Below the pieces are notes generated by a model. That model did not search any database. It worked only from the letters and a program-made list of their open reading frames with translations, and had not been told where the DNA came from. A program made the position numbers and the translations under genes. DNA of 64,000 bases from Limnoperna fortunei (Eukaryota; Mollusca; Bivalvia; Mytilida; Modiolidae): assembly GCA_944474755.1 (NCBI GenBank), contig OX104122.1:25197714-25261713 (forward strand), written 5' to 3'. Of the stretch, positions 1 through 10,373 are shown piece by piece (the stretch's first letter is position 1; each line of letters starts with the position of its first letter).

Positions 1-425
1 ACATCATTAATTTGTATTGTGTATACAAAGTATGCTGGTTTAAAATAAAATTCTAGCCATTAACTCAAATCTTACTTTAAATAAATGTATTTACAATGTA
101 TTTTCTAATTCTAATAATTTGGTACTTATCTTAAGAAATAAAAGATTATAAGTTTTTTCAATAACATATTGCATAGCGGTGTCAACAATTAATTTGGGGA
201 TCCAGCAGTCGAATACAGTTTATTCTGATAAAGGGAAAAGAATTAATTATAATTATGATACAGTACGAATCAATTTTATGATTTAAGATGTAACAAAATA
301 TAAACAATAAATCAGTAGCATATTTCTTGTTTTATTACCTGTTATTCGAGACCGTGATTGTGGACAATATAAATATAAATTTTCGTAACCTAATGTTAAC
401 CCTTTTTATTGTTATTTTGTTTCAG

Positions 426-434
426 TTATAAATC
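426..434 (+). CDS. 9-nt microexon 1 of EGF-domain gene (predicted)
   Basis: Nine bases (TTATAAATC) sit exactly between a TTTCAG acceptor and a GTAAGT donor. Read in phase 1 they add two residues plus split codons: after a G-ending exon, Val-Ile-Asn, with the following EGF exon then starting His-Cys. Two further 9-nt exons of the same layout occur downstream, which makes chance less likely. This copy is the most divergent of the three. The gene's 5' part lies left of the window or was not recognised. Confidence 0.45.
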
Positions 435-685
435 GTAAGTATATTATGCATATATTTAAATATTGTTTTTTCAAAAGTATAAAAGAATCGATTATAAATT
501 CTTACAATAGAATGCAACACTACATTCGGGCTTGCATGGCAGGTCATGTTTTAAACATACGGGTTTTTGATTAATATTTTTTTATTTGTCATTTTACATT
601 AATTTGTCACACATGGTAGAAATGTCAAAGAAATACATACTTTTTATGGTGTTTTTGGATGCATAAGGTGTTTTTTTTATTACAG

Positions 686-787
686 ATTGTAGTCCAAACC
701 ATTGCATTCATGGAAGCTGTTCAAACCACCTTGATGGATATACCTGTAATTGTCAGACAGGTTACACCGGAACAAATTGTGAAACTG
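686..787 (+). CDS. EGF-like domain exon 1
   Basis: This 102-nt exon is flanked by TTACAG and GTATGA splice sites and is phase 1 at both ends, as is usual for shuffled EGF exons. It encodes a full EGF module with cysteine spacing C-x4-C-x4-C-x8-C-x-C-x8-C and the GYTG turn before the last cysteine (NCQTGYTGTNC). EGF modules act in secreted or membrane proteins as adhesion or ligand-binding units. A classical calcium-binding D-I-D-E-C lead-in is absent, although the upstream microexon puts a V-I-[ND]-H sequence just before the first cysteine. Only part of the gene is visible, so the full protein cannot be named. Confidence 0.85.
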
Positions 788-1199
788 GTATGAATAATTA
801 TATTATCAAAAAATACACAGATAGCTCATCATCCATTATTATATTTCTTTGTATTATTATTATTTACATTTATAGTATCTCATATGACATTAAATGTCAT
901 CATTAAATATTTTTCAAAGATCAAATTTTGATAATATCAGATGCATCGGCAGAGTGAGCATCGTTTTCATCGGAAGTAAAAAAAAAGGCTCATACAATCG
1001 CACAAAAACAATCAATTTAGAAAACTTCTTGGAATTGTGACATTTTAGGCATTTTTTAATCAAGAATACATTTGGCATTCCTTAAGGTCATATATCCTCC
1101 CCCAAAAGAAAACAACAAAACACGCGACTCTACGCCCTTTTCCTTAGTTTTTATTTATTTAGTTTCAGTATACGGTTTCACGAAACATTCACTTTTAAA

Positions 1200-1311
1200 T
1201 ACTATTGACTATTAAAGAAATTGATGTATTGTTTCTTAACTTGTTCTCGTGCTGAACTTAACTGAAATACTGTGCGCTGGACGTAAAGCAAAATCAAATC
1301 AATCAATCACT
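1200..1311 (-). repeat. Dispersed repeat family A, partial
   Basis: Read on the minus strand it begins with the family head (GATTGATTGATT, then TTTGCTTTACGTCCAGCG) and runs to a CGAGAACAAGTTAA-type segment. It is truncated relative to the best copy (7803-8220). Confidence 0.6.
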
Positions 1312-1612
1312 CACACTAGGTCTGCACAAAATGTATTTCAAATATTATACCTAAAATACTTTAAATGTAATGCGTCTACACATAAAATCTGATTCCTGAA
1401 TAAATATATAAGAATCAACTAGAAAGTTTTAAATATGACTAATTTTCTCTCTGTGTACAATACTTGTAACCTTGTTAGTTTATTAATACAAAATACAATA
1501 ATACTGTGTAGACGTTAGATGATTTAAAAAGAATAAGTTATAAACAGTTTTTTTTATCTTGTTAACAAACATCTCGTTTTAATTCTCATTGTAATTTGTC
1601 TTTGCGTTTCAG

Positions 1613-1621
1613 TAATTGACC
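1613..1621 (+). CDS. 9-nt microexon 2 of EGF-domain gene (predicted)
   Basis: TAATTGACC lies between TTTCAG and GTAAGT. Joined to the preceding EGF exon (ending in G) and the next (starting AT), it reads Val-Ile-Asp-His-Cys. If skipped, the EGF exons join in frame as Thr-Asp-Cys. The 9 bases and about 30 flanking bases are nearly identical to the copy at 3324-3332, while surrounding intron has diverged clearly. That argues for selection on this tiny exon. Confidence 0.55.
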
Positions 1622-2176
1622 GTAAGTAAAACATTTTTATTTTTAATTCATATCATGGTAGTCTTTAAGTCAATGAACCTTTTAGTCGATCCATTAATAC
1701 TTATATGAACATAATGAGCGTTAATTGCTCGATTAATGAGTGATTTGGATTTAATATTGTTAAGCTTGTTTACTTACATCAAATTGAGAAATAGCTATTT
1801 AATAAAATAATAATAATACGAAGGTCACAACATTCGTATAACGTATAATCAATAACCACTAGTACAGCGTAAAACTCAAGAATGTTTAACTATAAATAAT
1901 TAAGAGGTTGACTTTCAAAAACATTATTCAATATTATGCCATATACACCTCGCGAAAATAAAACTTAGAATTCAAAACATTTCATGTTAGTATATTTTTA
2001 TTGATAGACTTTGATTATATAATTAACTTACGCAATATTGCCAGCAGGAAAATATGAGTCTTGTACTAGGACTACCCTCAGTAGAAACAAATTGGCTTCT
2101 TATTAAAAACAGTTGATACAGATATTGAAACCTCATTTATATGACTTTAGTAAATCAGTTGGCAATATTTTTTCAG

Positions 2177-2281
2177 ATTGTTATCCTAACTCATGTAATC
2201 GTAAGGGTATCTGTGACAACACTTTGACCGGATTTATTTGTCATTGCAATACTGGATACACAGGACCCACATGTCATGACA
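2177..2281 (+). CDS. EGF-like domain exon 2
   Basis: A 105-nt exon, phase 1-1, with TTTCAG acceptor and GTAAAT donor. It encodes a complete EGF module with spacing C-x4-C-x5-C-x8-C-x-C-x8-C and the motif CHCNTGYTGPTC. It belongs to the same gene as the EGF exon at 686-787, and the phases let the two be spliced directly or through the 9-nt microexon at 1613-1621. Continuous translation through the acceptor and donor gives a longer open frame, but the cysteine framework and splice sites define the exon better. Confidence 0.85.
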
Positions 2282-2811
2282 GTAAATATATAGATGTGTA
2301 ATACAAAAATATTTATTAGTTACCAAACAGATGTTGCAAATTAGGCATGCTTGTAATACTGTAAGATGGGTAAATATAGCAGTTTTAATACAAAACTGAC
2401 AAGTATAAAGATATTAAACTATAAAGATAACGATATTTTTAACTGCAATCTGCATAAACCATAACATACAAGACTATATATATATATCATATTGAGTCTT
2501 CCTGCATTGAATTCAATTCAATTAAATACATTTTTCAACTACTTTCTTTTGAATGAAAAAGTAATAACGTGGCTTAATATTGAGTGTGCTTACATGGCAC
2601 GGCCAAAGTTCGAGTTACATCTCCGGTTTTTAAATTTATTAAGAAGATATTCAAGGACATTTAGATTAGGGTTAAGATTGATAAACAAACAATAAGTATC
2701 TTTTACCAATATGCATATTTATTTGCAAAAAATGATTATTCTGTTTTTATTTACTGCATGTCACATTACAATTTCTGCTTTTTCTGTTTGTTTATCTAAC
2801 CTTTATAGCGA

Positions 2812-3036
2812 ATTTAAGAGCTGCCCAGCGCGTCCCTTTGTGGCGTATAAGGGTTTTCAGGTCCTGATACGCGTCTGGCCGCGAAAAATATTGGGTTACG
2901 TGTTTGAAGTGTACGCTCCTTTCACGATAAATACCCCTTTTGCAAATGTTAACAGGAGTAGGCTCATTGTAGGTACAACAGAAATCTGAATTTTCTGTTC
3001 CTATCAATACTCCATACTTTTCCAGTGGCATTCAAA
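2812..3036 (-). repeat. Dispersed repeat family A, partial
   Basis: On the minus strand it contains the family's internal blocks in order: CACTGGAAAAGTATGGAGTA, TACAATGAGCCTACT, AAAGGGGTATTTATCGTG and the GTCCCTTATACGCC-like end region. The TTGA head is missing. A 79-codon open frame on this strand is not preserved in other copies. Confidence 0.6.
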
Positions 3037-3323
3037 TACTTAATATATTTTAAATATAATACCAGAGATACTTAAAAAATAATTCGTCTACACATATTAA
3101 CTTAATTTTGGGGAATTAATACATAAGAACTAACAAGAGAGAATGTTATTCATTATGACTAATTTCACTCGGAAATGTATACAACAATGTTATTATAAAA
3201 AAGTACAAAAGTACAAAAGTACTATGTATGCATTAAATGATGTTTGATATACAATAATCTTTACAAATCTTTGGAAATCTTATTTTAACAAAAATTTCAA
3301 TTTAATTTGTCTTTGCGTTTCAG

Positions 3324-3332
3324 TAATTGACC
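3324..3332 (+). CDS. 9-nt microexon 3 of EGF-domain gene (predicted)
   Basis: An exact repeat of the microexon at 1613-1621 (TAATTGACC between CAG and GTAAGT), inside an intron segment duplicated from it. After the EGF exon ending in A it would read Ile-Ile-Asp. The next phase-compatible exon downstream is not EGF but the exon starting at 3840, so either the EGF gene runs on into that exon or this microexon is a relic or leads to an exon not recognised. Confidence 0.45.
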
Positions 3333-3798
3333 GTAAGTAAAATTTGCTAGATAAAATTCATAACATGGTAGCATAAAGTCAATGCACTATTTAAGGGATT
3401 CAGTAACAATTATATGTATATATTGATATCAAATGATAATTGCTTGGTTATTGAATGACAGGTTTTTGTCATTGTGTTTACTTACATCAAATGCAGGACA
3501 GCTATTTAACAATATATTAATGATACTTAGATTATTACACTCGTTAAACATACAATCAAGAACCACCACCACCAAAAAGTGTGTGTGATAATTCTCATGT
3601 ATTGGTTAAAAATATATATATAAGTCGTTTCCGGTGATGGGATGGGGTGCTCGGTTATGTCTCCAACTACTATTTCTAGTTGTTTGTTTCTCGTCAGAAA
3701 TATAGCTAAATCAAGCAGTTTAAAAATTTCTAATCAATCAAGCATTAAATTATCAATGAACTTTATCAGTATGTAAATAAATAAATTATTATTGTTAA

Positions 3799-3821
3799 AT
3801 CAATCAATCAATCAATCAATT
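3799..3821 (+). repeat. (ATCA)n microsatellite
   Basis: About five perfect AATC units just upstream of the 3840 splice acceptor. This may be a remnant of the family A head. Confidence 0.8.
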
Positions 3822-3839
3822 TTCTTTGATTATTTGTAG

Positions 3840-4005
3840 TCCTCGTTCTGGTGATGAGTCCATTTCTGGAAACTTCACGTGCACAAGATTGTGATAGCTT
3901 GACCAAATGTATGAGTAACTTTGGAGCTCAATTACAAAGCACCAGGTTTAATTTCTCCAATGATGCGAATGTAATTACATTTATGGAGACCATTTGTATC
4001 CAAAG
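3840..4005 (+). CDS. Cys-repeat protein, exon with signal-peptide end and repeat 1
   Basis: Acceptor TTTGTAG, donor AG/GTATGT. Enters in phase 1 and leaves in phase 2. Encodes the hydrophobic signal-peptide remainder and repeat 1 (cysteines in AQDC, TKC, TIC). No convincing ATG exon in the correct phase was found between 3333 and 3800; the upstream exon may be farther away or may be the EGF gene. Confidence 0.65.
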
Positions 4006-7000
4006 GTATGTTAATATAAAAACATGTTTTTTATTGCACGGTACCTTTAAACAAGTACAATGCACATTAACAAATTGCAAAATGAAGATATATTGGAGGG
4101 GAGGTAAGTCGTGTCTTAAAAGAAATTACAATAGAAAAGGTCCGAGTTAACTTAAGGTCCCTGTATTAAAAAGTAGTCTCGTAAGATTTACCAATGTAAT
4201 GGAGGTGTTGCACATAAATCTTGAATTGTAATGTCTTCACATTTCATCTGAAAACTATAGTCACTTTTAACCTAACAGAACATTAGTACAGGAAAACACA
4301 TGTAAATGTCAATGTTTGTTGCAATAGAAAACACTGTTAAAATACCAGTCATATCAATTTCATGCAATATGGCTAACATTAAAGACTTTTTATGTTTAGT
4401 ATGAACACTATGGTCTTATCTTCGGTCTCGATGTTTCGAGTATAATAGGCATGACGTCCAAACATTGTCAATCTTTCCAATAAATAAGGAACTTGTAATA
4501 GCGTCACTGCAAAAAAAGTTATTATTGATCACGTGCCTTTCAACACTGAGGTTGTTTGTTCGAGTCTCAGGCTGTACTCTACTCCCATCTTAATTGGCAA
4601 GAATTGCCATATTTCCTACCGAAGGTCAAGGGTGTTTTCAGGGTACCTCTGCTACCTCCCCCATTAAAAAATGGACGACATGATATAGCTGATAAATTGC
4701 TGAAAATGGCGTTAGACGCCACTCAAGCAAACAAACAAACAAACAAGCAAGCAAAATGCAAACACACTATACATTATACAGATAAGTGCCCAAGTTGTTG
4801 TGCAGAAATGTTGTAAATGTCAGTGCCAGACCATGAACCAAAAAATTTATTATTATATTATTATACATATGTTTAAAAAAAGTTCATATTAATATTTTTT
4901 CCCCCAAGCTGACTGACTGACAGACAGACGGAGAGACAGACAATAAAAAGCTTAAAGTATGACTGTCATTGATCTGGCGCACCCAAGTACAACCATGGTG
5001 CACTCAAATGGTTCGGACGAGGTAGCAGTGCTTGACCATATTTATACACCCCTTGAGTTACTAATTGGCACGTCCAGTGAAAAAGTCAAATCCAAGGTAA
5101 TATGGAAAAGGAAAGACAATCCGTGATTCATAAAAAATATCTGATTGTAAGGAAAATTTTTACATTAAGATAAATAATCAGACATTGTATGTCATAGAAT
5201 ATTTAACGTTACAACATCAACTTTAGTTATACAGCAAACTGTTAAAGGAAATTTTTTCACAAATTTATAGACTCGAATTCTTTGTTAATCATTATTTTTA
5301 TATTATGGGCTTTGATCACCTAGAGACCACGACTATGACGTGCTTAAAACGCCTTGAAACCGCAACCGTACTAAAATGATTTATGTATGTGAAACACGCG
5401 ACTAAAAGGGCGTGTCTTGAAGGGCTGTTTCAATTACAACCGTAATTCAACTGGAAGCGGTTGCATGAATGACGTATTGATCTTGTAAATATCGACACGC
5501 GCTATATTTATATGTTGCGTTAAATAGACGAAACAGCAATTTAAGGTGAAAATGGTGTTGGCTCTAGGTGTTCGTCAATATCATAAATGTACAGTAATTG
5601 TCATATTAGAATCAAAATAATTCACATAGGCTGTTGTTAATTTTTGTTTTACCACGGGCTGTCGATTTTATACATCCCTTTCAATTGGGATGAAAATAAG
5701 GCGACATCAATGGGCAGCCCGCGGCAAGACAATAATAATCCATAACTATCCGTTGATTTCATGTAATCAACTAAAAGAGGGGCTATAGAACTTTTGTCAG
5801 TAACAACGTCAACTGCTTAATGTGTTGCCTTCCTACTGAAGGTCGGGGGTTTTCTCCGGCTACTCCGGCTTCCTCCCCAATAAAAACTGGACGCCATGAT
5901 ATAGCTGAAAAATTGCTGAAAGTGGCGTGAAACGCCATCAAACAAACAAAATAATGTTTTGCCACATGTATTGTTTATAAAAACCCTAATTGTTGTGTTG
6001 TATGTGAAATAGGAGAGTAATACACACCCTGTTTAAGTAGCTTTATCGCCAGCAACAGCATGCAGAAAATTTGTATCCATCAATATTGTAATATTATATG
6101 ACCAAATATATGACAATGGCGGCAAATAACTTGGATATTACATTGTTTTATTACAAATTTCTCCCTGAAAAAACCCCTCAGATGACCCAGTTCCATACTG
6201 CATTTATTTTAATAATGACCGTAATTAGTAGTCCCACACACCCGCATAATTTGTTTCCATCAATAGTTTCATGCAAGGAACATTCTTCCAATAAGCTTTT
6301 TATTTTGTCTACAAATGTTTCTGTAATGCATAGGTAGCAAGCAGTACGGCCGGTACGGTTTGGAATGTGACACTTTAAATTTCTGGTACGGAAACCCTTT
6401 CGAGTTTTGTATGTTGAAATAAAAAATGATAGAAATTCATTACATATACTCTAATTTGTGAAACGTTCAACATAAATCTAATTTGAAAACACCCCAAACT
6501 TTCAATATAAAACAGCAACCGCTACGAAATCGAGCTCTATTTGGTAAGTGACAAATCATTGCACATTGAAAACCCATATCTATATTCAAACATTCACGGT
6601 AAACGGGTTGTCGACGCTTAACCGACCGTTCCAATATCTGAACTGACTGTACAACTATTTTACTGGGTACTACGCCTATGTTTTTATCAAAACTGTCTGA
6701 CATGGTATTTATTATTATAAGAATAAGAATCTTTATATTTTTTCAATGACCCAAATTTGAACGTTGCCCAAAATATCATTTATTTTAATATGTAGTCTTT
6801 GCTTTCCAGGAATATGGATGCTCTGGTAAGCTGCTACAGTCCACAACACATGATGGAATGTTCGGTATTATCCTATGTTGTTCAACAAATACCATCACAA
6901 GAAATAAGGGATCATTTCACAAAAATATGTTCACAGAAAGAAGGTATATGTAAAAATTATTTACAAATGAATCTTTATCTAAGGGTATTGATCGGTATTG

Positions 7001-10000
7001 TATAAATTTGATCAACTGTTGATTTTTAGTCATCTAAATATACAACGCCTTCAGCACAGGTGTCATAACATAACTGTAACACGAATAAAGTTCGTTGCTT
7101 TGAACTTTTAAAGAATAAACACGAGACGATGAGTAGGTATGCCCTAAACTAAAACACTTTGATAATATTGCATGAAAGGTCATGCGTGATGTTAAACTCA
7201 AGGGAAAGCATCAATCCAACAACCAAGTGAAATTATATCAGATTATTACATGACATTAGGTTTGATGTTGGCCCAAGAGCCAATATTAAACGAGGGCTAA
7301 TAATGCATATGATATCAAAAATGTCGTGAACAGGTCTTTTTATCATATGCTTCAGCAGGGGTGGGGGGAAATAAAATAAAGACTTGGATATATCAATATT
7401 TTATCCAGTTCTGGTACTATAATATCTTACGCCATGGTATAGCTGAAAACGTTTAACGCCAGAGCTAATAAGTTCAGCAGCCACTTATACTAAATGTTGA
7501 CGACGTATTTTGGTTATTGTCTTTGCGTGACAAATGAAAACTGCATACTTACCGCGTATGGTCCAAACATGTGTAAATTGAATTCAACAATTATTTTCTA
7601 CAGTTATTTAGTGTTTTGAAATGTGGCTGGTGTTTCATTTTGATAGAGCAATTTTCTACAGGAAAGTTTCACCTAAATTACAACGGAGTGAATGTTTGGA
7701 AGAGTCTATTGTTGTCTGATTGAAATTTTTCGGGTTATCTCGTCTTCAGTTAAGGCGGGAAAAGCCTCGCGGTATGTCCGAACACCACTGAACGTTACGA
7801 AAGCAGATTGATTGATTGATTGGATGTTTGCTTTACGTCTAGCGAGCAGTATTTCAGCTATATTCAGGAAGGGATCAAGTTAACAAACAACACATCAATT
7901 GAAAAAGGGTTGGGATGGGACACAGGGAACACAATTTTGACTGCCACTGGAAAAGTACGGAGTATTGGGTAGGGTCGGAGAATTCAGCCTTTTATAGCGG
8001 CTACAATGAGCCTACTGTTTTTCAAAATCTACAAAAGGGATCTTTATCGTGCAAGGAGCGTGGCACTCTCCAAACAAGTTATACCCACTATGGTCCGCAA
8101 CCATGCTTTCCGTATTATGACCTGACAACCCAATCGAGAGGGTCTCCCCTATCCGCCACCCGGGACGCATTGATCTGCTCTGTGGGTCGAGCACTTTGAA
8201 CCGTTTCAGTATGGTCCCAGACGATAGCAGACGATTTTTTTTAAAACAACGCTAGGTCCCTTTAAAAACTCAAATAGGTGACTTCCTATGTAAAATTCCG
8301 GTATCAAATTCAAGGACGATTTGGAACATTTCAACAACAAAGGCATAATATACAATATGGACGTGTTATCGTGTAGAATTGTTTTAAATTGGATTTTAAC
8401 ACAGTGAATACAAAGGTACAATATGGAATAATTAAAAAAATGCAAAACGATTGCAGGAGCGTAGAATATCAGCTTTTTATTTGATTGTTTAACATAATAA
8501 GCCCCGCACAACTTTGTTTATCGCCATTAAAGGGCGGAACCTAGGAGACTATTCATGTTACACGTCAATTATAGAATGGTGCATTTGTCTAACTCGAAAG
8601 ACTGTGCACTACACATAACTTATTTACAGGTGTGCAGCGTGGCTTGATAATCAAAACTCACATCAAACATGTCGCAACATAGTCCTGTGACGTATAACTC
8701 ATATGTTGTATAACAAACCGGTGCGTATACAATTATGATACTTACACAAGTAAGGGGCACAGACTTATCACTTATGAATTAAGTACAACATTTTGAAGTT
8801 TTATACGTGAGTAAAAGGGTATTACAGCTATCATTAAGACAGGAACAAGTTAAAAACAAGAAATGACATACCCAAAGGGCAAAGACTTATGATTGCATTG
8901 GAAAAGTATAGCGTCTTTGGTACTTCGAAAAGTCTCGCCTTTGTTAGCCTACAATACACCTTTATTCGATAACTACAAAAGAGGTCCCTATGATGCAAGG
9001 AGCTGAACACTATCGAAACACGGTATAGAGTATGGTCTACAGTAAGGTTTTCCGTATTATAATCTGATAAGCCCTTCCCTCAAACCAAAATCCTGCTCTT
9101 TTAAAACTATTCGCAACCTGATGGACACGCGCTTAGCAGTCCTGTTGGTTGGACATTCGAAACATTTCGGGTACCTACATACATATTTTTATATTAATAC
9201 ACGCACGTAATGTTTAACATGATTCATGCAATTTTTTATTCTCGTATTCAAACTAAATTTATGGAGCATTTTTATAGAGATTCTTGAAGTTACAAAATGT
9301 ATTGCAAAGAACAGTGTTGCTACCGCAATAACGGACTGCACAATGAAGTTTGCACAAATCTCAATGAATGACAAAGATAAGTCGCAACAAGTTTGCTCGT
9401 ATGTATTCTTTATTACTACGTTGTTGTTGTGTGTTCAGTAACAAAACTTACGATATTTCGGTTGTTAGCTGAAAACTCCTTCATTCAGTTTGTCCAGTTC
9501 GGTTTTACTGGTTGACTGATTGTGTTGACTTTTGTTTTGGTGTGAGGTTTTCGTAACCCCAATCTTTCAATCGTCCTGCCTGACCAAAAGAGCGGATAGG
9601 TCAATACCGCTCTGGCCATGGAAAATTTTACCGTTGTATGACCAAAAAATCTGGCAAAAAATGTTAAACATTTTTAGTAAAATTGCATATTAGTGTTTAA
9701 CAACAATATGTTCGGTCAGACAAATGTTTAGATATATTTCAGGCGACATATGCCCGACAGAATTTCAGGCATGACAATAAACCAGAGAGCCAGTGAAGGA
9801 AGATTAATTAGACTAATTACACGGCATAACCAATTTAGACATAAATCTAATATATATATTTATTAATTGCTGCAAATAATTATCCCACGACTTTTAGTTA
9901 CATCGCGTGATCATTTGGATAACTTCAGAAAGAAGTTTAATTGGAAAAAAGACCACCTAATAGCATATACTAGTGTTACTTCAGATTGCATAAATAAATG

Positions 10001-10366
10001 TTTTTTAACACGCAACTTTGTTTCAATCTATTTTGAAATATGAATACAAATTTCAAAATCGAAAAAAGTGCAAATTTCAATACAACATGTAAAATTGTAA
10101 TTTGTTAAGTACGTTTGTCAAAGAATCGAAATCCGCTGTTTTAAGAACTAAAATTAAACTGATTTATTTCTTATTAATTTTTTAGCCATATGAGATCAAT
10201 GGTTACCTGCATGGAATCTGCGTTAAAAGGCCAGTGTCCACAGAAGACTGTCGAGTACGTTGAATCTACTAACAAAGAACAATATGCCGCATTGTGTTTT
10301 GCTCCTACGACGACTGCCAGTCTTCTTATTTTTGCCCTGGCAATTCTAATTACTTTGGTGTCATAG
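3840..10366 (+). CDS. Secreted, probably GPI-anchored protein with four three-cysteine repeats (5'-incomplete model)
   Basis: Four exons join with consistent splice sites and phases: 3840-4005, 6810-6943, 9278-9398 and 10186-10366 (stop TAG 10364-10366). Together they give 200 residues plus an undetermined first exon. The N-terminal part (LLVLVMSPFLETSRA then QDC) looks like the end of a signal peptide cut near SRA/QDC. Each exon then encodes one repeat of about 35-45 residues with exactly three cysteines (C-x5-12-C-x18-28-C), 12 cysteines in all. The C-terminus (APTTTA, then a hydrophobic run to the stop) resembles a GPI-attachment signal. I recognise no named family; insect 27-kDa-glycoprotein-like or nematode DUF19-like helical Cys repeats are loose comparisons only. 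The third exon is short and was found because exon phases required a 1-mod-3 exon between the second and fourth. Confidence 0.65.
4525..4755 (+). mobile_element. tRNA-derived SINE (family B), partial
   Basis: Matches the full-length SINE at 27526-27782. It contains the B-box-like GTTCGAGTCTC, the central TTCCTACCGAAGGTC block, a diverged CCCATTAAAAAATGG segment, GATATAGCTGA and an (AAAC)n tail. The A-box part is unclear, so it is 5'-truncated or decayed. Confidence 0.75.
4908..4941 (+). repeat. (GACA)n-type microsatellite
   Basis: Imperfect CTGA/GACA/GAGA tetranucleotide run. Confidence 0.75.
5823..5952 (+). mobile_element. tRNA-derived SINE (family B), 5'-truncated
   Basis: Contains the TTCCTACTGAAGGTCGGGG block, CCCCAATAAAAACTGG, CGCCATGATATAGCTGAAAA, GTGGCGTGAAACGCC and an AAACAAAC tail. 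The tRNA-like head is missing. It lies in the first intron of the Cys-repeat gene. Confidence 0.8.
6810..6943 (+). CDS. Cys-repeat protein, repeat 2 exon
   Basis: Acceptor TTTCCAG, donor G/GTATAT; phase 2 in, phase 1 out. Encodes the second three-cysteine repeat (LVSC, MEC, KIC). The frame continues exactly from the 3840-4005 exon (split Arg codon). Confidence 0.7.
7425..7478 (+). mobile_element. SINE family B tail fragment
   Basis: Short stretch with ACGCCATGGTATAGCTGAAAA and GTTTAACGCCA, matching only the 3' part of family B. Confidence 0.4.
7803..8222 (+). repeat. Dispersed repeat family A, most complete copy
   Basis: Starts with (GATT)n, then a TTTGCTTTACGTC block, CAGCTATATTCAGGA, CACTGGAAAAGTACGGAGTA, TACAATGAGCCTACT, ATCTTTATCGTGCAAGGAGC and CCGTATTATGACC, ending near CAGTATGGTCCCAG. 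About 415 bp. The end agrees with the copy at 51222-51600. No terminal inverted repeats or RNA polymerase III boxes are evident, so the class is unknown. The two long overlapping open frames on opposite strands here are not shared between copies. Confidence 0.75.
8815..9170 (+). repeat. Dispersed repeat family A, diverged
   Basis: Decayed copy with recognisable ATTGGAAAAGTATAGCGT, CTACAATACACC, ATGCAAGGAGC and TTCCGTATTATAA blocks. Confidence 0.55.
9278..9398 (+). CDS. Cys-repeat protein, repeat 3 exon
   Basis: Acceptor TTTTATAG, donor CTC/GTATGT, 121 nt, phase 1 in and phase 2 out, exactly what the neighbouring exons need. Encodes repeat 3 (cysteines in TKC, TDC, QVC). An open frame reads past the donor, but only this end restores the frame of the last exon (split Ser codon). 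Confidence 0.65.
10186..10366 (+). CDS. Cys-repeat protein, repeat 4 and GPI-signal exon
   Basis: Acceptor TTTTTTAG, phase 2 in. Encodes repeat 4 (VTC, GQC, ALC), a Thr/Ala-rich stretch and a C-terminal hydrophobic segment ending at TAG 10364-10366, typical of a GPI-anchor signal. A candidate AATAAA polyadenylation hexamer lies at 10768-10773. Confidence 0.7.
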
Positions 10367-10373
10367 GTTATCA

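Noticed and set aside
2792..3031. 79-codon frame on the minus strand with PLEKYGV
   Set aside because: It lies within dispersed repeat family A, and other family copies do not keep the frame.
7915..8199. 94-codon open frame and its opposite-strand partner
   Set aside because: Falls entirely in the best family A copy; frames differ between copies.
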